Source: VRUE01 sp040901495
GTDB taxonomy: Bacteria > Actinomycetota > Thermoleophilia > Solirubrobacterales > 70-9
Direction of reading: 5' to 3'
Assembly: GCA_040901495.1 (NCBI GenBank)
Contig: JBBDYO010000026.1
Coordinates: forward strand, 1 to 36,968
DNA: 36,968 bases
Numbering within the stretch: position 1 is the stretch's first letter; each line of letters begins with the position of its first letter. Position numbers and translations under genes: made by a program. Of the stretch, positions 6,455-13,315 are shown piece after piece. The notes beneath the pieces were generated by a model. That model searched no databases. It was not told the DNA's origin and saw only the letters and a list, made by a program, of their open reading frames with translations.

Positions 6455-7372
6455 ATGAAGCTCGAGGGCATTCACCACATCACGGCGATCACCGCCGACG
6501 CCCAGAAGAACGTCGACTTCTACGCCGGGGTGATGGGGCTGCGCCTGGTCAAGAAAACGGTCAACCAGGACAATCCGACCGTCTACCACCTCTTCTTCGC
6601 CGACGAGAACGGCGATGCCGGCTCCGATCTGACCTTCTTCGAGTTTCCGGACGTGCCCCAAGGTCAGGCCGGCGCGGGCGACGTACATCGGATCGTCTGG
6701 CGGGTCGGCGGGCCTCAGGCCCTTGATTTCTGGGAGGGGCGCCTCGCCGCCAACGGCATCGAGCCGGAGCGGGAGGGGGACAGCCTGCGGTTCTCCGATC
6801 CCGAGGGCCTCGATCACGAGCTGCTCGTCACGGGCGTCGGCGACGAGCCGTTGATCGCAGACCATCCGGAGGTCCCGGCCGAGCTGGCCCTGCAGGGCTT
6901 CCACGCCGTGCGGGCGTACAGCGGCGCGCCGGAGGCAAGCCAGGGCCTGCTCGAGGCGCTCGAGTTCGAGCGGGACGGGGATGCCTGGGAGGCGCGTGGC
7001 GAAGGCCGCGGCGGCCTCTATCTCTACGACGAGCCGCCGGCCGCACCCCCGCGCCAGGGCGCGGGAAGCGTGCACCACGTCGCCTGGGCGTCGAAGATGG
7101 ACGAGCACGAGGAGTGGCGGGGGAAGGCGGTCTCCGCCGGTGCGCAGGTGACGCCGGTGATCGACCGCTTCTACTTCCGCTCGATCTACTTCCGCGAGCC
7201 GAGCGGCGTGCTGTTCGAGATCGCGACGCTGGGGCCTGGGTTCACCGTCGACGAGCCGCTCGAGCACCTCGGCGAGAAGCTCTCGCTGCCGCCCGACTAC
7301 GAGCACCTACGCGCCGAGGTCGAGCCGAAGCTGCGGCCGGTCGTCAACCCGCGCACAGCCTCGGCCGGGTGA
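6455..7372 (+). CDS. VOC-family ring-cleaving dioxygenase (PcpA/LinE/MhqO-like)
   Basis: This 305-residue protein contains two vicinal-oxygen-chelate domains. The N-terminal half has GIHHITAITADAQKNVDFYAGVMGLRLVKKTVN, and the second half has SVHHVAWASK and later VLFEIAT. Conserved histidines and the late Glu would bind a catalytic Fe(II). The family includes hydroquinone 1,2-dioxygenases, which open the ring of para-hydroxylated phenols to hydroxymuconic semialdehydes. Some relatives are quinone-stress proteins. A maleylacetate reductase-like gene begins inside its stop codon (GTGA overlap at 7369-7372), which supports aromatic-ring breakdown. The ATG at 6455 begins the conserved KLEGIHHIT segment and lies 7 bases after a TATACC box, so the mRNA is probably leaderless. 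Substrate identity is inferred from family and neighbour. Confidence 0.83.
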   Translation: MKLEGIHHITAITADAQKNVDFYAGVMGLRLVKKTVNQDNPTVYHLFFADENGDAGSDLTFFEFPDVPQGQAGAGDVHRIVWRVGGPQALDFWEGRLAANGIEPEREGDSLRFSDPEGLDHELLVTGVGDEPLIADHPEVPAELALQGFHAVRAYSGAPEASQGLLEALEFERDGDAWEARGEGRGGLYLYDEPPAAPPRQGAGSVHHVAWASKMDEHEEWRGKAVSAGAQVTPVIDRFYFRSIYFREPSGVLFEIATLGPGFTVDEPLEHLGEKLSLPPDYEHLRAEVEPKLRPVVNPRTASAG

Positions 7373-8373
7373 GCGGCGACTTCATCTGGAGGGACGCCGG
7401 TCGGGTCGTCGTCTTTCGCCGCGATGGCATCGAGCTGGCGCGACAACTGCTCAACGAGCACGGGTTTGAGTCCTTCGAGCTGCTGAGCACCGAGCGTGCT
7501 CTCGCCGGAGCGCCGGCGATGGCCGACGGCGCCGAGGCGGTGCATGAGGTTGCGCCCGGCGGGGTGCCCGAGTCCGCCGCCGCCCTTCTCGGCTCGGTTC
7601 GCGCCGAGAGCCTGGTCGCTTTCGGCGGCGGTCGCGTCATCGATACCGCCAAGGCGGTTGCCTCGGTCAGCGGCGCGCGGGTGGCTGCAATCCCCACGAC
7701 GATGTCGGGGGCCGAGATGACCGGCATCCACCGCCTTCCGGCGGGAGCCGAGGATCGCGTCCGCTCCCTGGTTCGCCCGCAGCTCGTCATCGCGGACCCA
7801 GAGGCGATGACCAGCCAACCCGAGCTGACCCTGCGCGCCAGCTCCATGAACGCGCTCGCGCACGGCGCCGACTCCCTCTACACGCCTTTTGCCAATCCGG
7901 TCTCGCGGATGACCGCGCTGCGCGGGGCCGAGCTGATCGCGGGCGCCCTGGACCAGGACCCCACCGAGCGCGATCGCAGTTCGCTTGCCCTCGGCTCGAT
8001 CCTCTGCGGCTACGCGATCGACTCGGGAATGTTCACTCTCCACCACGTGATCTGCCAGACGCTGGTGCGGGTCTGCGGGACGCCCCACGCGGAGACCAAC
8101 GCGGCGATCCTCCCTCGGGCGCTCGCCTTCATGGCCCCTCGCGCCCCCGACAACCTTGTGCCACTCGCGAAGGCGCTCGGGACCGACCCGGCCGGGATCG
8201 AAGCCCGCGTCCTCGAGCTGGGCGGCAACCCAAGCGGCCTCAGCGAGGTGGGCGGCGATCGCAGCAAGCTCGACGAAGCCATAGACGCGATGCTCGCCCG
8301 CCCCGAGCTCGCCTACATCCCCCAGCCACCAAACCGCGACGAGCTGAAGCAGCTAATCGAGACAGCTTGGTAG
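7369..8373 (+). CDS. Maleylacetate reductase-like alcohol dehydrogenase
   Basis: This 334-residue member of the iron-containing alcohol dehydrogenase superfamily resembles maleylacetate reductases, which reduce maleylacetate to 3-oxoadipate with NAD(P)H. The nucleotide-binding segment FGGGRVIDTAKAVA (residues 85-98) is followed by AIPTTMSGAEMT (108-119), then SMNALAHGADSLY and LHHVICQTLVRVCGTPHAETNAAILPRAL. The last two blocks are characteristic of the maleylacetate reductase branch and contain the metal-site histidines, for example His225, His226 and His240. The start is GTG at 7369, overlapping the upstream stop by four bases, so translation is probably coupled. With the ring-cleaving dioxygenase it could carry hydroquinone-type substrates toward the beta-ketoadipate pathway. 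Another oxidoreductase specificity is possible. Confidence 0.82.
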   Translation: MSGDFIWRDAGRVVVFRRDGIELARQLLNEHGFESFELLSTERALAGAPAMADGAEAVHEVAPGGVPESAAALLGSVRAESLVAFGGGRVIDTAKAVASVSGARVAAIPTTMSGAEMTGIHRLPAGAEDRVRSLVRPQLVIADPEAMTSQPELTLRASSMNALAHGADSLYTPFANPVSRMTALRGAELIAGALDQDPTERDRSSLALGSILCGYAIDSGMFTLHHVICQTLVRVCGTPHAETNAAILPRALAFMAPRAPDNLVPLAKALGTDPAGIEARVLELGGNPSGLSEVGGDRSKLDEAIDAMLARPELAYIPQPPNRDELKQLIETAW

Positions 8374-8409
8374 AGGTAACTCTGGCCCTGCTGTCGTGTA
8401 GCGCTCTGC

Positions 8410-10077
8410 ATGAGTGCTGAGCGGCTGGCCCGCTACCACGAGTACACGCGCCGCCACGGCGTCAACTGGCTGATGTACCTGGTCGCCAGGATCCTGATGA
8501 CGCCGTTCTTCCTCGTCTACTTCCGCTACGTCCGCTTCGGCAAAGACCACGGTCGCCTCAAGGGCGGCCTGATCGTCGCCTCGAACCACCGCAGCTTCCT
8601 CGACCCGTTCGCGATCGGCGGCATCCTTCCTTGGCGCCGGCCGCTCAACTACGTCGCCAAGGTCGAGCTGTTCGAGCGGCGCTGGCAAGCGTGGCTGCTC
8701 TCGCGACTCGGGGCCTTCCCGATCCGGCGCGGGGAGGCGGACGAGGACTCGATGGAGACCGCCCGACTCGTGGTCGAACGCGGCGGCACCGTCTGCATCT
8801 TTCCCGAGGGGACCCGGATCCGCAGCGGCACTCTCGCGTCCCCGAAGCGGGGGCTTGGCCGCCTGGCCCTCGAGACGGGCGCCGCGGTGCTGCCGACCGC
8901 GGTCTTCGGCACCGAGCACGTCCGGCGCGGATGGCGGATCCGCCCCCGCAAGGTGAAGGTGCGGCTCGGCCGGGCGATGGCCTTCCCGCGCGTCGAGCAC
9001 CCCTCGCCGCCGCTGGCCGAATCGGTCACCGCGAGGATCTGGCCCAACGTCCTGCTCCAGTGGGAAGAGATGGGCGGCCTGCCGCCGATGCGCCGTGCCG
9101 CGGTGATCGGCGCCGGGAGCTGGGGCACGGCCGTCGCGGTTCTGCTGGCCCGAGGTGGCCTCGAGGTCCAGCTCGGCACCCGCACCGCCGAGCAGGCGGC
9201 CGAGATGTCGAAGTCCCGCGAGAACCAGCATTACCTGCCGGGGATCGAGCTGCCGGATTCGCTGCAGGTGACGCGGTCATCCGAGATCGAGCTCGCCGGG
9301 CTCGACCTCGTCTGCCTGGCGATCCCCTCCAGTTCCCTTCCGCAGGCGGTCGGGGCGATCGCCGACCGGGTCAGCGACCGCTCCTCTGTGCTCTTGCTGA
9401 CCAAGGGCCTGCTCCGCCCACACGGGCAGCTTCCCAGCGAGTACGTCGGCAAACGGGTGCGAGCCCGTGCGCTCGCCTGCCTCGGTGGCCCCGCCCACGC
9501 CCGCGAGGCTGTGTCGGGCTCCGCGGCCCTCGTCCTCGGCTCTGCCAACCCAGACCTGCGAAATCAGCTCGGCGAGGTCTTCGATCGTGCCGGCTTGGTC
9601 TGCGAGCGAACCCCGGACGTGATCGGCGTCGAGATGGCCGGGGCGGCGAAGAACGCGGCGGCGTTGGCCGCGGCCGCTACGGAGCCGCATGGCCTCAACG
9701 CCGCTGGGATCGCCGCCGCCCAGGTCTGGCGCGAGTGCCTCGACTACGCGATCGCGCGCGGCGCCGAGCTGGAGACGTTCTCCGGCTTGGCGGGCGTCGG
9801 CGACCTGACCGCGACCCTGCTGGCGCCGACCGGCCGCAATCGGCGGGCGGGGGAGCTGCTCGGGCAGGGGACACCTGCCGAGGACATTCCGAATCTGATC
9901 GGCCAGGCCTCCGAGGGGCTGGACGCCGTGCCGCTGCTGGCCGAGGCGATCTCGGCTTCCGGCAGCCCGGCCTCCGCGCTGGAGGGTTTGGCGGCCCTGA
10001 TCAAGGGAGAGATCGACCCCGATGCCTGGGTGGCGCGGTTGCGCCGGGTCGAGCGATCGAGGAGGGAGGCCGCGTGA
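8410..10077 (+). CDS. Fused PlsC acyltransferase and GpsA glycerol-3-phosphate dehydrogenase
   Basis: One uninterrupted frame of 555 residues carries two phospholipid-synthesis domains. Residues 1-215 are a PlsC-type 1-acylglycerol-3-phosphate acyltransferase: a hydrophobic N-terminus, the NHRSFLDP block (His60/Asp65, the HX4D catalytic pair) and FPEGTR (131-136). Residues 228-550 are a GpsA-type dehydrogenase: GAGSWGTA (234-241) for NAD(P)H binding, EMAGAAKNAAALAAA with the catalytic Lys, and GLAGVGDLTATLLAPTGRNRRAGELLG. The GpsA half departs from the family where a DNxRAALITRG-like stretch is usual. In-frame ATG codons at 9070 and 9088 could allow separate translation of the second domain. 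GpsA makes glycerol-3-phosphate, and PlsC adds the second acyl chain after PlsY or PlsX activity. The start has no clear ribosome-binding site. Confidence 0.88.
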   Translation: MSAERLARYHEYTRRHGVNWLMYLVARILMTPFFLVYFRYVRFGKDHGRLKGGLIVASNHRSFLDPFAIGGILPWRRPLNYVAKVELFERRWQAWLLSRLGAFPIRRGEADEDSMETARLVVERGGTVCIFPEGTRIRSGTLASPKRGLGRLALETGAAVLPTAVFGTEHVRRGWRIRPRKVKVRLGRAMAFPRVEHPSPPLAESVTARIWPNVLLQWEEMGGLPPMRRAAVIGAGSWGTAVAVLLARGGLEVQLGTRTAEQAAEMSKSRENQHYLPGIELPDSLQVTRSSEIELAGLDLVCLAIPSSSLPQAVGAIADRVSDRSSVLLLTKGLLRPHGQLPSEYVGKRVRARALACLGGPAHAREAVSGSAALVLGSANPDLRNQLGEVFDRAGLVCERTPDVIGVEMAGAAKNAAALAAAATEPHGLNAAGIAAAQVWRECLDYAIARGAELETFSGLAGVGDLTATLLAPTGRNRRAGELLGQGTPAEDIPNLIGQASEGLDAVPLLAEAISASGSPASALEGLAALIKGEIDPDAWVARLRRVERSRREAA

Positions 10078-10080
10078 GGC

Positions 10081-10086
10081 TAGGCT
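10081..10086 (+). promoter_or_regulatory. Predicted leaderless -10 box of the ECF sigma gene
   Basis: TAGGCT lies 6 bases before the GTG start at 10093, with no ribosome-binding site between. This spacing places the start of transcription at or next to the start codon. It falls just after the PlsC-GpsA stop, so the sigma gene may have its own promoter. Confidence 0.4.
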
Positions 10087-10092
10087 TCGCCC

Positions 10093-10653
10093 GTGAGCGA
10101 GAACGTCGAGCCCGCCAGCCTCGATCCCGCCGCCAAGGCGGAGCTGGACCGCGCCTTCGAAGAGCTGTACCGCGATCACCTTCGGGACGTCTACTCCTAC
10201 TCCTATTACCGGGTCGGCAACCCCCACGACGCGGAAGACCTGACCGAGCAGGCCTTCCTACAGGCCTACCGGCACTTCGACCGGGCGCGCCGCGAGTCAG
10301 ACGGCCGGCCGCTGCGCCCCTGGCTGATCCGGATCGCCCACAACCTCGCGCTCAACTACTACAGGGATCGCTCGCGGCGGCCGCAGACGCCGCTGGACAG
10401 CGCCGACCCGATCCCGGCCCAACACGGCACCGAGGCGATTGCCGAGGGCCGCGAGGAGCTGCGGCAGGTGATGGAGAACCTCAAGCACCTGCCGGACGAC
10501 CGCCGCGACGCCCTGATCATGCGCTTTGCGCTCGGCATGGACAACCGCGAGATCGCGCGGGCGCTCGGTCGCAGCGACGGCGCCACCAAGGTCTTGATCC
10601 ATCGTGCGATCAAACAGCTCGAGGAGGAGATGAGTGATGAGCGAAGCGAGTGA
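10093..10653 (+). CDS. ECF-type RNA polymerase sigma factor
   Basis: This 186-residue sigma factor has only regions 2 and 4. Region 2 spans about residues 19-90, with LYRDHLRDVYSYSYYRVGNPHDAEDLTEQAFLQAY and PWLIRIAHNLALNYYRDRSRR. Region 4 spans about residues 120-180, with LPDDRRDALIMRFALGMDNREIARALGRSDGATKVLIHRAIKQL. The start is GTG at 10093, 6 bases after a TAGGCT box. Its 3' end overlaps the next gene, which encodes a small membrane-anchored protein, by 17 bases. That is the usual place for an anti-sigma factor. The target promoters and signal are unknown. Confidence 0.9.
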   Translation: MSENVEPASLDPAAKAELDRAFEELYRDHLRDVYSYSYYRVGNPHDAEDLTEQAFLQAYRHFDRARRESDGRPLRPWLIRIAHNLALNYYRDRSRRPQTPLDSADPIPAQHGTEAIAEGREELRQVMENLKHLPDDRRDALIMRFALGMDNREIARALGRSDGATKVLIHRAIKQLEEEMSDERSE

Positions 10654-10981
10654 GCGTCTGACCGGCAGCACCTGGGACGTGGAGCAGCTGCTTACCGATG
10701 CGCTGCGACCGATCGAGCCCCCGCAGCGCCTTTCCGGGCGCGTCGAGGACACGCTTTCCGCCGTCACCCAGGCAGCCGCGGAGGAGCTCGCCGACTGGGC
10801 GGAGGAGCTCTCCGAGAGTGAGTTGCGGGCGCTCCGCGACCCGCGCAACTGGGTGCGCCCGGTCGTCGCGGTCAGCGCGGGCGGGCTCGCCACCGGGGCC
10901 CTCGTCCTCTTCGAGATGCGCAGGCGCGGGCGTCAGCAGGCCCACGGCAGACTCGGCGCCCTAACCAGCCGCCTCAAGTAG
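10637..10981 (+). CDS. Small single-span membrane protein, candidate sigma-factor partner
   Basis: This 114-residue protein has a soluble, acidic N-terminal part (residues 1-75, rich in Glu and Leu and probably helical). One hydrophobic stretch follows, WVRPVVAVSAGGLATGALVLF, then a basic tail (MRRRGRQQ). It is translated from within the end of the ECF sigma gene. The ATG at 10637 is 8 bases after GGAGGAG; a GTG three bases earlier is also possible. The overlap and topology suggest a role in holding or regulating the sigma factor. No zinc-binding HxxxCxxC motif of the classic anti-sigma domain is present, so this is inference. Its 3' end overlaps the convergent DUF4383 gene by 8 bases. Confidence 0.65.
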   Translation: MSEASERLTGSTWDVEQLLTDALRPIEPPQRLSGRVEDTLSAVTQAAAEELADWAEELSESELRALRDPRNWVRPVVAVSAGGLATGALVLFEMRRRGRQQAHGRLGALTSRLK

Positions 10982-11408
10982 TCCTGGCCGCGCGCCTGCT
11001 CCGCGAAGGCGGTTTCGCGACACGGGTACGGGGGGTCGCCAGGGCGGCGCAAACGCCCAGGGCGCCAAGGGCCAGGTTGAGGAAGTTGTTCCCGTCGTCG
11101 ATTGGGAGGTAGCCGAGGATCTCCTCGCCGCTGCCGGCGATCAGCCCCCAGATCCCGATCGCGATGTAGAGCGCGCCCATCCAGAGCGCGTACTGGCGCG
11201 CCGCGTACCCGGCGACGAGCAGGCCGATTGCCCCCGTGGCGATGTGGGCGACGTTGTACCAGCCGTTGACCTCGAAGAGCCCGAGTGCCTCGCCGCTGTC
11301 CCCGGGGCTCCCAAACGAAGAGCTGTAGAAGAAGCCGACGATGCCGAGGACCATGAGCCCTCCGCCGACCAGGGTCGCGTAGAGCCGAGCTGGGCTTGCT
11401 TCATCCAT
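10974..11408 (-). CDS. DUF4383-like four-helix membrane protein
   Basis: This 144-residue integral membrane protein has about four hydrophobic segments: LYATLVGGGLMVLGIVGFFY, NVAHIATGAIGLLVAGYAA, LWMGALYIAIGIWGLI and LNLALGALGVCAALA. A basic tail follows. The NGWYNVAHIATGAIGL block resembles the DUF4383 family common in Actinobacteria, whose function is not known. The ATG at 11408 was preferred because GGAG lies 6 bases upstream; an alternative ATG at 11420 adds MEKS. The spacer to the divergent rhomboid gene is short (54 bases). Confidence 0.7.
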   Translation of the reverse strand: MDEASPARLYATLVGGGLMVLGIVGFFYSSSFGSPGDSGEALGLFEVNGWYNVAHIATGAIGLLVAGYAARQYALWMGALYIAIGIWGLIAGSGEEILGYLPIDDGNNFLNLALGALGVCAALATPRTRVAKPPSRSRRAARTT

Positions 11409-11446
11409 GCTTTTCTCCATAAAAGGCCGGGGGCCGTCGCCGATTG

Positions 11447-11452
11447 TAGGCT
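11447..11452 (+). promoter_or_regulatory. Predicted -10 box of the rhomboid gene
   Basis: TAGGCT lies 10 bases before the ATG at 11463, in the short divergent spacer. No ribosome-binding site is visible between them, so a leaderless or nearly leaderless transcript is expected. Confidence 0.35.
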
Positions 11453-11462
11453 CCCGGTCCCG

Positions 11463-12284
11463 ATGAGCCAGACCTGTTACCGGCACCCGAACCGCGAGAC
11501 CGGCGTCTCATGCTCGAACTGCGGCCGGCCGATCTGCCCGGAATGCATGACGCCGACCCCGGTCGGGATGCGCTGCCCGGAGTGCTCCAGCCAGCGGACC
11601 AAGGTGACCAGGGGGGCGGTCGGGCCAGGCCGCTACGACATGCCGGCGACCTTCGTCTTGATCGGGCTCAACGTGCTCGCCTTCCTGGCCGAGATCGGCA
11701 CCGGCGCCGGAGGGCTCACCAGCTCGGGCAGCAGCGTGGTCTCGGACTTCGCGCTCTTCGGGCCCTCGGTTGCCGAAGGTGAGTGGTACCGGCTCCTTAC
11801 CTGCGGCTTTCTCCATGCCAGCCTGATCCACATCGGCTTCAACATGCTGCTGCTCTTCCTCCTGGGCCGCCTGCTCGAGCCGGCGCTGGGCACTCCGCGC
11901 TTCCTGGTCCTCTACTTCGCTTCGCTACTCGCCGGCTCTTTCGGCGCCATGGTCCTCGACCCGAACGCACTCACGCTCGGTGCTTCGGGAGCGATCTTCG
12001 GCCTTGCCGGCGCTACCTTCATCATCGCGCGGGGGAGGGGGATGAATGCGATCGCGGGGGAGATCGGCTTCCTGATCGCCTTCAACCTCATCTTCACGTT
12101 TGCGGCCAGTCGCTTCATCAGCGTCGGGGGCCACCTGGGCGGCTTGGCGGGCGGCCTCATCTGTGCGCTGGTCATCGTCGCCGGGGAACGGGGGATGCTC
12201 GGCCCCCGGCGCTTGCCAATTGAAATCCTCGCGATGGTCGCGGTCGGTGTCCTCTCGATCGTGGGCTCGGTGCTTACCGCCTGA
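11463..12284 (+). CDS. Rhomboid intramembrane serine protease with N-terminal zinc-binding region
   Basis: This 273-residue protein starts with a Cys/His cluster: Cys5, His8, Cys17, Cys20, Cys25, Cys28, Cys38 and Cys41. It resembles a B-box or zinc-ribbon module and should face the cytoplasm. Six or more membrane helices follow from residue 60. The rhomboid signatures are present: HASLIHIGFNMLLL (118-131), GASGAIFG with the nucleophile Ser175, and GGHLGGLAGG with the catalytic His224. It would cleave other membrane proteins within or near their transmembrane segments; the substrates are unknown. The combination of a zinc region and a rhomboid domain is common in Actinobacteria. The gene converges with the BtuF-like gene through a shared hairpin. 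Confidence 0.92.
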   Translation: MSQTCYRHPNRETGVSCSNCGRPICPECMTPTPVGMRCPECSSQRTKVTRGAVGPGRYDMPATFVLIGLNVLAFLAEIGTGAGGLTSSGSSVVSDFALFGPSVAEGEWYRLLTCGFLHASLIHIGFNMLLLFLLGRLLEPALGTPRFLVLYFASLLAGSFGAMVLDPNALTLGASGAIFGLAGATFIIARGRGMNAIAGEIGFLIAFNLIFTFAASRFISVGGHLGGLAGGLICALVIVAGERGMLGPRRLPIEILAMVAVGVLSIVGSVLTA

Positions 12285-12299
12285 CCCTGCCGGGTCAGG
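12280..12299. terminator. Hairpin between rhomboid and BtuF-like genes
   Basis: CCTGACCC (12280-12287) and GGGTCAGG (12292-12299) form an 8-bp stem with a 4-base loop. The plus-strand stop (12282-12284) is in one arm and the minus-strand stop (12295-12297) is in the other. A compact bidirectional terminator is likely, although no U tract follows. Confidence 0.5.
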
Positions 12300-13209
12300 G
12301 CTGAAGGCGGGAAACGGGCGCCCGGACCTCGGCGAAGCCGATGTTCCCGGGCGGATCGACGAGGTCGGGATGGAACAGATGGGCGAGAAGCTCGACGCCA
12401 TCTATCAGGCGCGGCCCGGGACGCGAGAACGTCGATGCCGCGTCGACGGCGAAGACTCGGCCGGCCCGCAGGCTTTCAATGCGGTCCCACTGCTCGATCG
12501 TCTGCCAGCGGGCCCCGTCCACGTACCAGCCGCACGGCATCGAGACCACCACGTCGGGGTTCAGCCCGGCGATCTCGCCCCACTGGACCTCGGGAGACTT
12601 CAGCCCCGGTGGCCCCGCGACGTCCTCGCCGCCCGCGACCGAGATCATCTCGGGCACCCAGTGCCCGCCGACGTAGGGCGGATCGAGCCACTCCAGGGCG
12701 ATCACCCGAGGTTGGCTGGTGCCGGCGACGGTGCTGCTGATGGCCGCGAGGCGGCCCTCGAGCTCGCCCCGGAGCTCGTGAGCCTGGGCGATGGCTCCGG
12801 TTGCCTCGCCGAGACGGAGGATGTCGTCGAGCATCTCGCCGAGTGTGCTCGGGTCCTGTTGGACGACCTTGGGCTTACTGGGCAGCCGCGCCGCGACGTC
12901 GACCACCTCCTCATAGGACACCGCGCACACATCGCAGACCGCCTGGGTGACGATCAGGCTGGGATCGAGTTCGGTGAGCCGCTCGACGTCGAGCCCATAC
13001 AGCGCCTGCCCTTCCCCGACAGTTGCCTTCACGGTCGCATCGATCTCGGCTGGGCTGAGACCGGGCGCCAGGACGGTTCGGGTCAGGTGAGGAATGGAAC
13101 GCGCCTCGGCCGGGAAGTCGCACTCGTGCGTCACCCCAACGACTTGTTTCCCCAGACCGAGAGCGAACAGCATCTCGGTGGCGGACGGAACGAGGCTGGC
13201 AATGCGCAT
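12295..13209 (-). CDS. BtuF/cobalamin-binding-like periplasmic-binding-fold protein
   Basis: This 304-residue protein matches the ABC-type cobalamin or iron-siderophore binding fold. It starts RIASLVPSATEMLFALGLG and continues with VVGVTHECDFP, then LIVTQAVCDVCAVSYEEV, VIALEWLDPPYVGGHWVPEMI and NPDVVVSMPCGWYVDG. This subfamily often lacks a signal peptide, and none is visible here, so it may be cytoplasmic or act other than as a transport receptor. No permease or ATPase gene is adjacent. The ATG at 13209 begins the conserved segment. It lies inside a 12-bp palindrome (13208-13219), and GATATT, 7 bases upstream, may be its -10 box. The ligand is not established. Confidence 0.8.
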   Translation of the reverse strand: MRIASLVPSATEMLFALGLGKQVVGVTHECDFPAEARSIPHLTRTVLAPGLSPAEIDATVKATVGEGQALYGLDVERLTELDPSLIVTQAVCDVCAVSYEEVVDVAARLPSKPKVVQQDPSTLGEMLDDILRLGEATGAIAQAHELRGELEGRLAAISSTVAGTSQPRVIALEWLDPPYVGGHWVPEMISVAGGEDVAGPPGLKSPEVQWGEIAGLNPDVVVSMPCGWYVDGARWQTIEQWDRIESLRAGRVFAVDAASTFSRPGPRLIDGVELLAHLFHPDLVDPPGNIGFAEVRAPVSRLQP

Positions 13210-13252
13210 TGCGCGCAATATCGCACTCTCGGGTGTTTCCGTGTGGCGGAAA
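13208..13252. promoter_or_regulatory. Palindromes in a divergent control region
   Basis: ATTGCGCGCAAT (13208-13219) is a perfect palindrome covering the start codon of the BtuF-like gene. TTTCCG (13236-13241) and CGGAAA (13247-13252) form a second inverted repeat with a 5-base centre. Next to it, AGCTATATTCC offers -10-like sequence in either direction. These may be regulator sites for the divergent pair at 13209 and 13316. No B12 riboswitch core was recognised. Confidence 0.35.
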
Positions 13253-13315
13253 GCTATATTCCCTAGGCCGCATGGCTGAAGACGACCTCCCCCGAAGTAT
13301 CGGGCCATATAGCCG

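Noticed and set aside
6431..7306. N-terminal extension of the SHOCT membrane protein into the dioxygenase gene
   Set aside because: The extension is antisense to the dioxygenase and lacks domain signals; the basic MSRGRRR start just before the first membrane helix is more convincing.
13210..13315. Cobalamin riboswitch before the BtuF-like gene
   Set aside because: The spacer is only about 100 bases and shows no B12-box or matching core; only short palindromes were seen.
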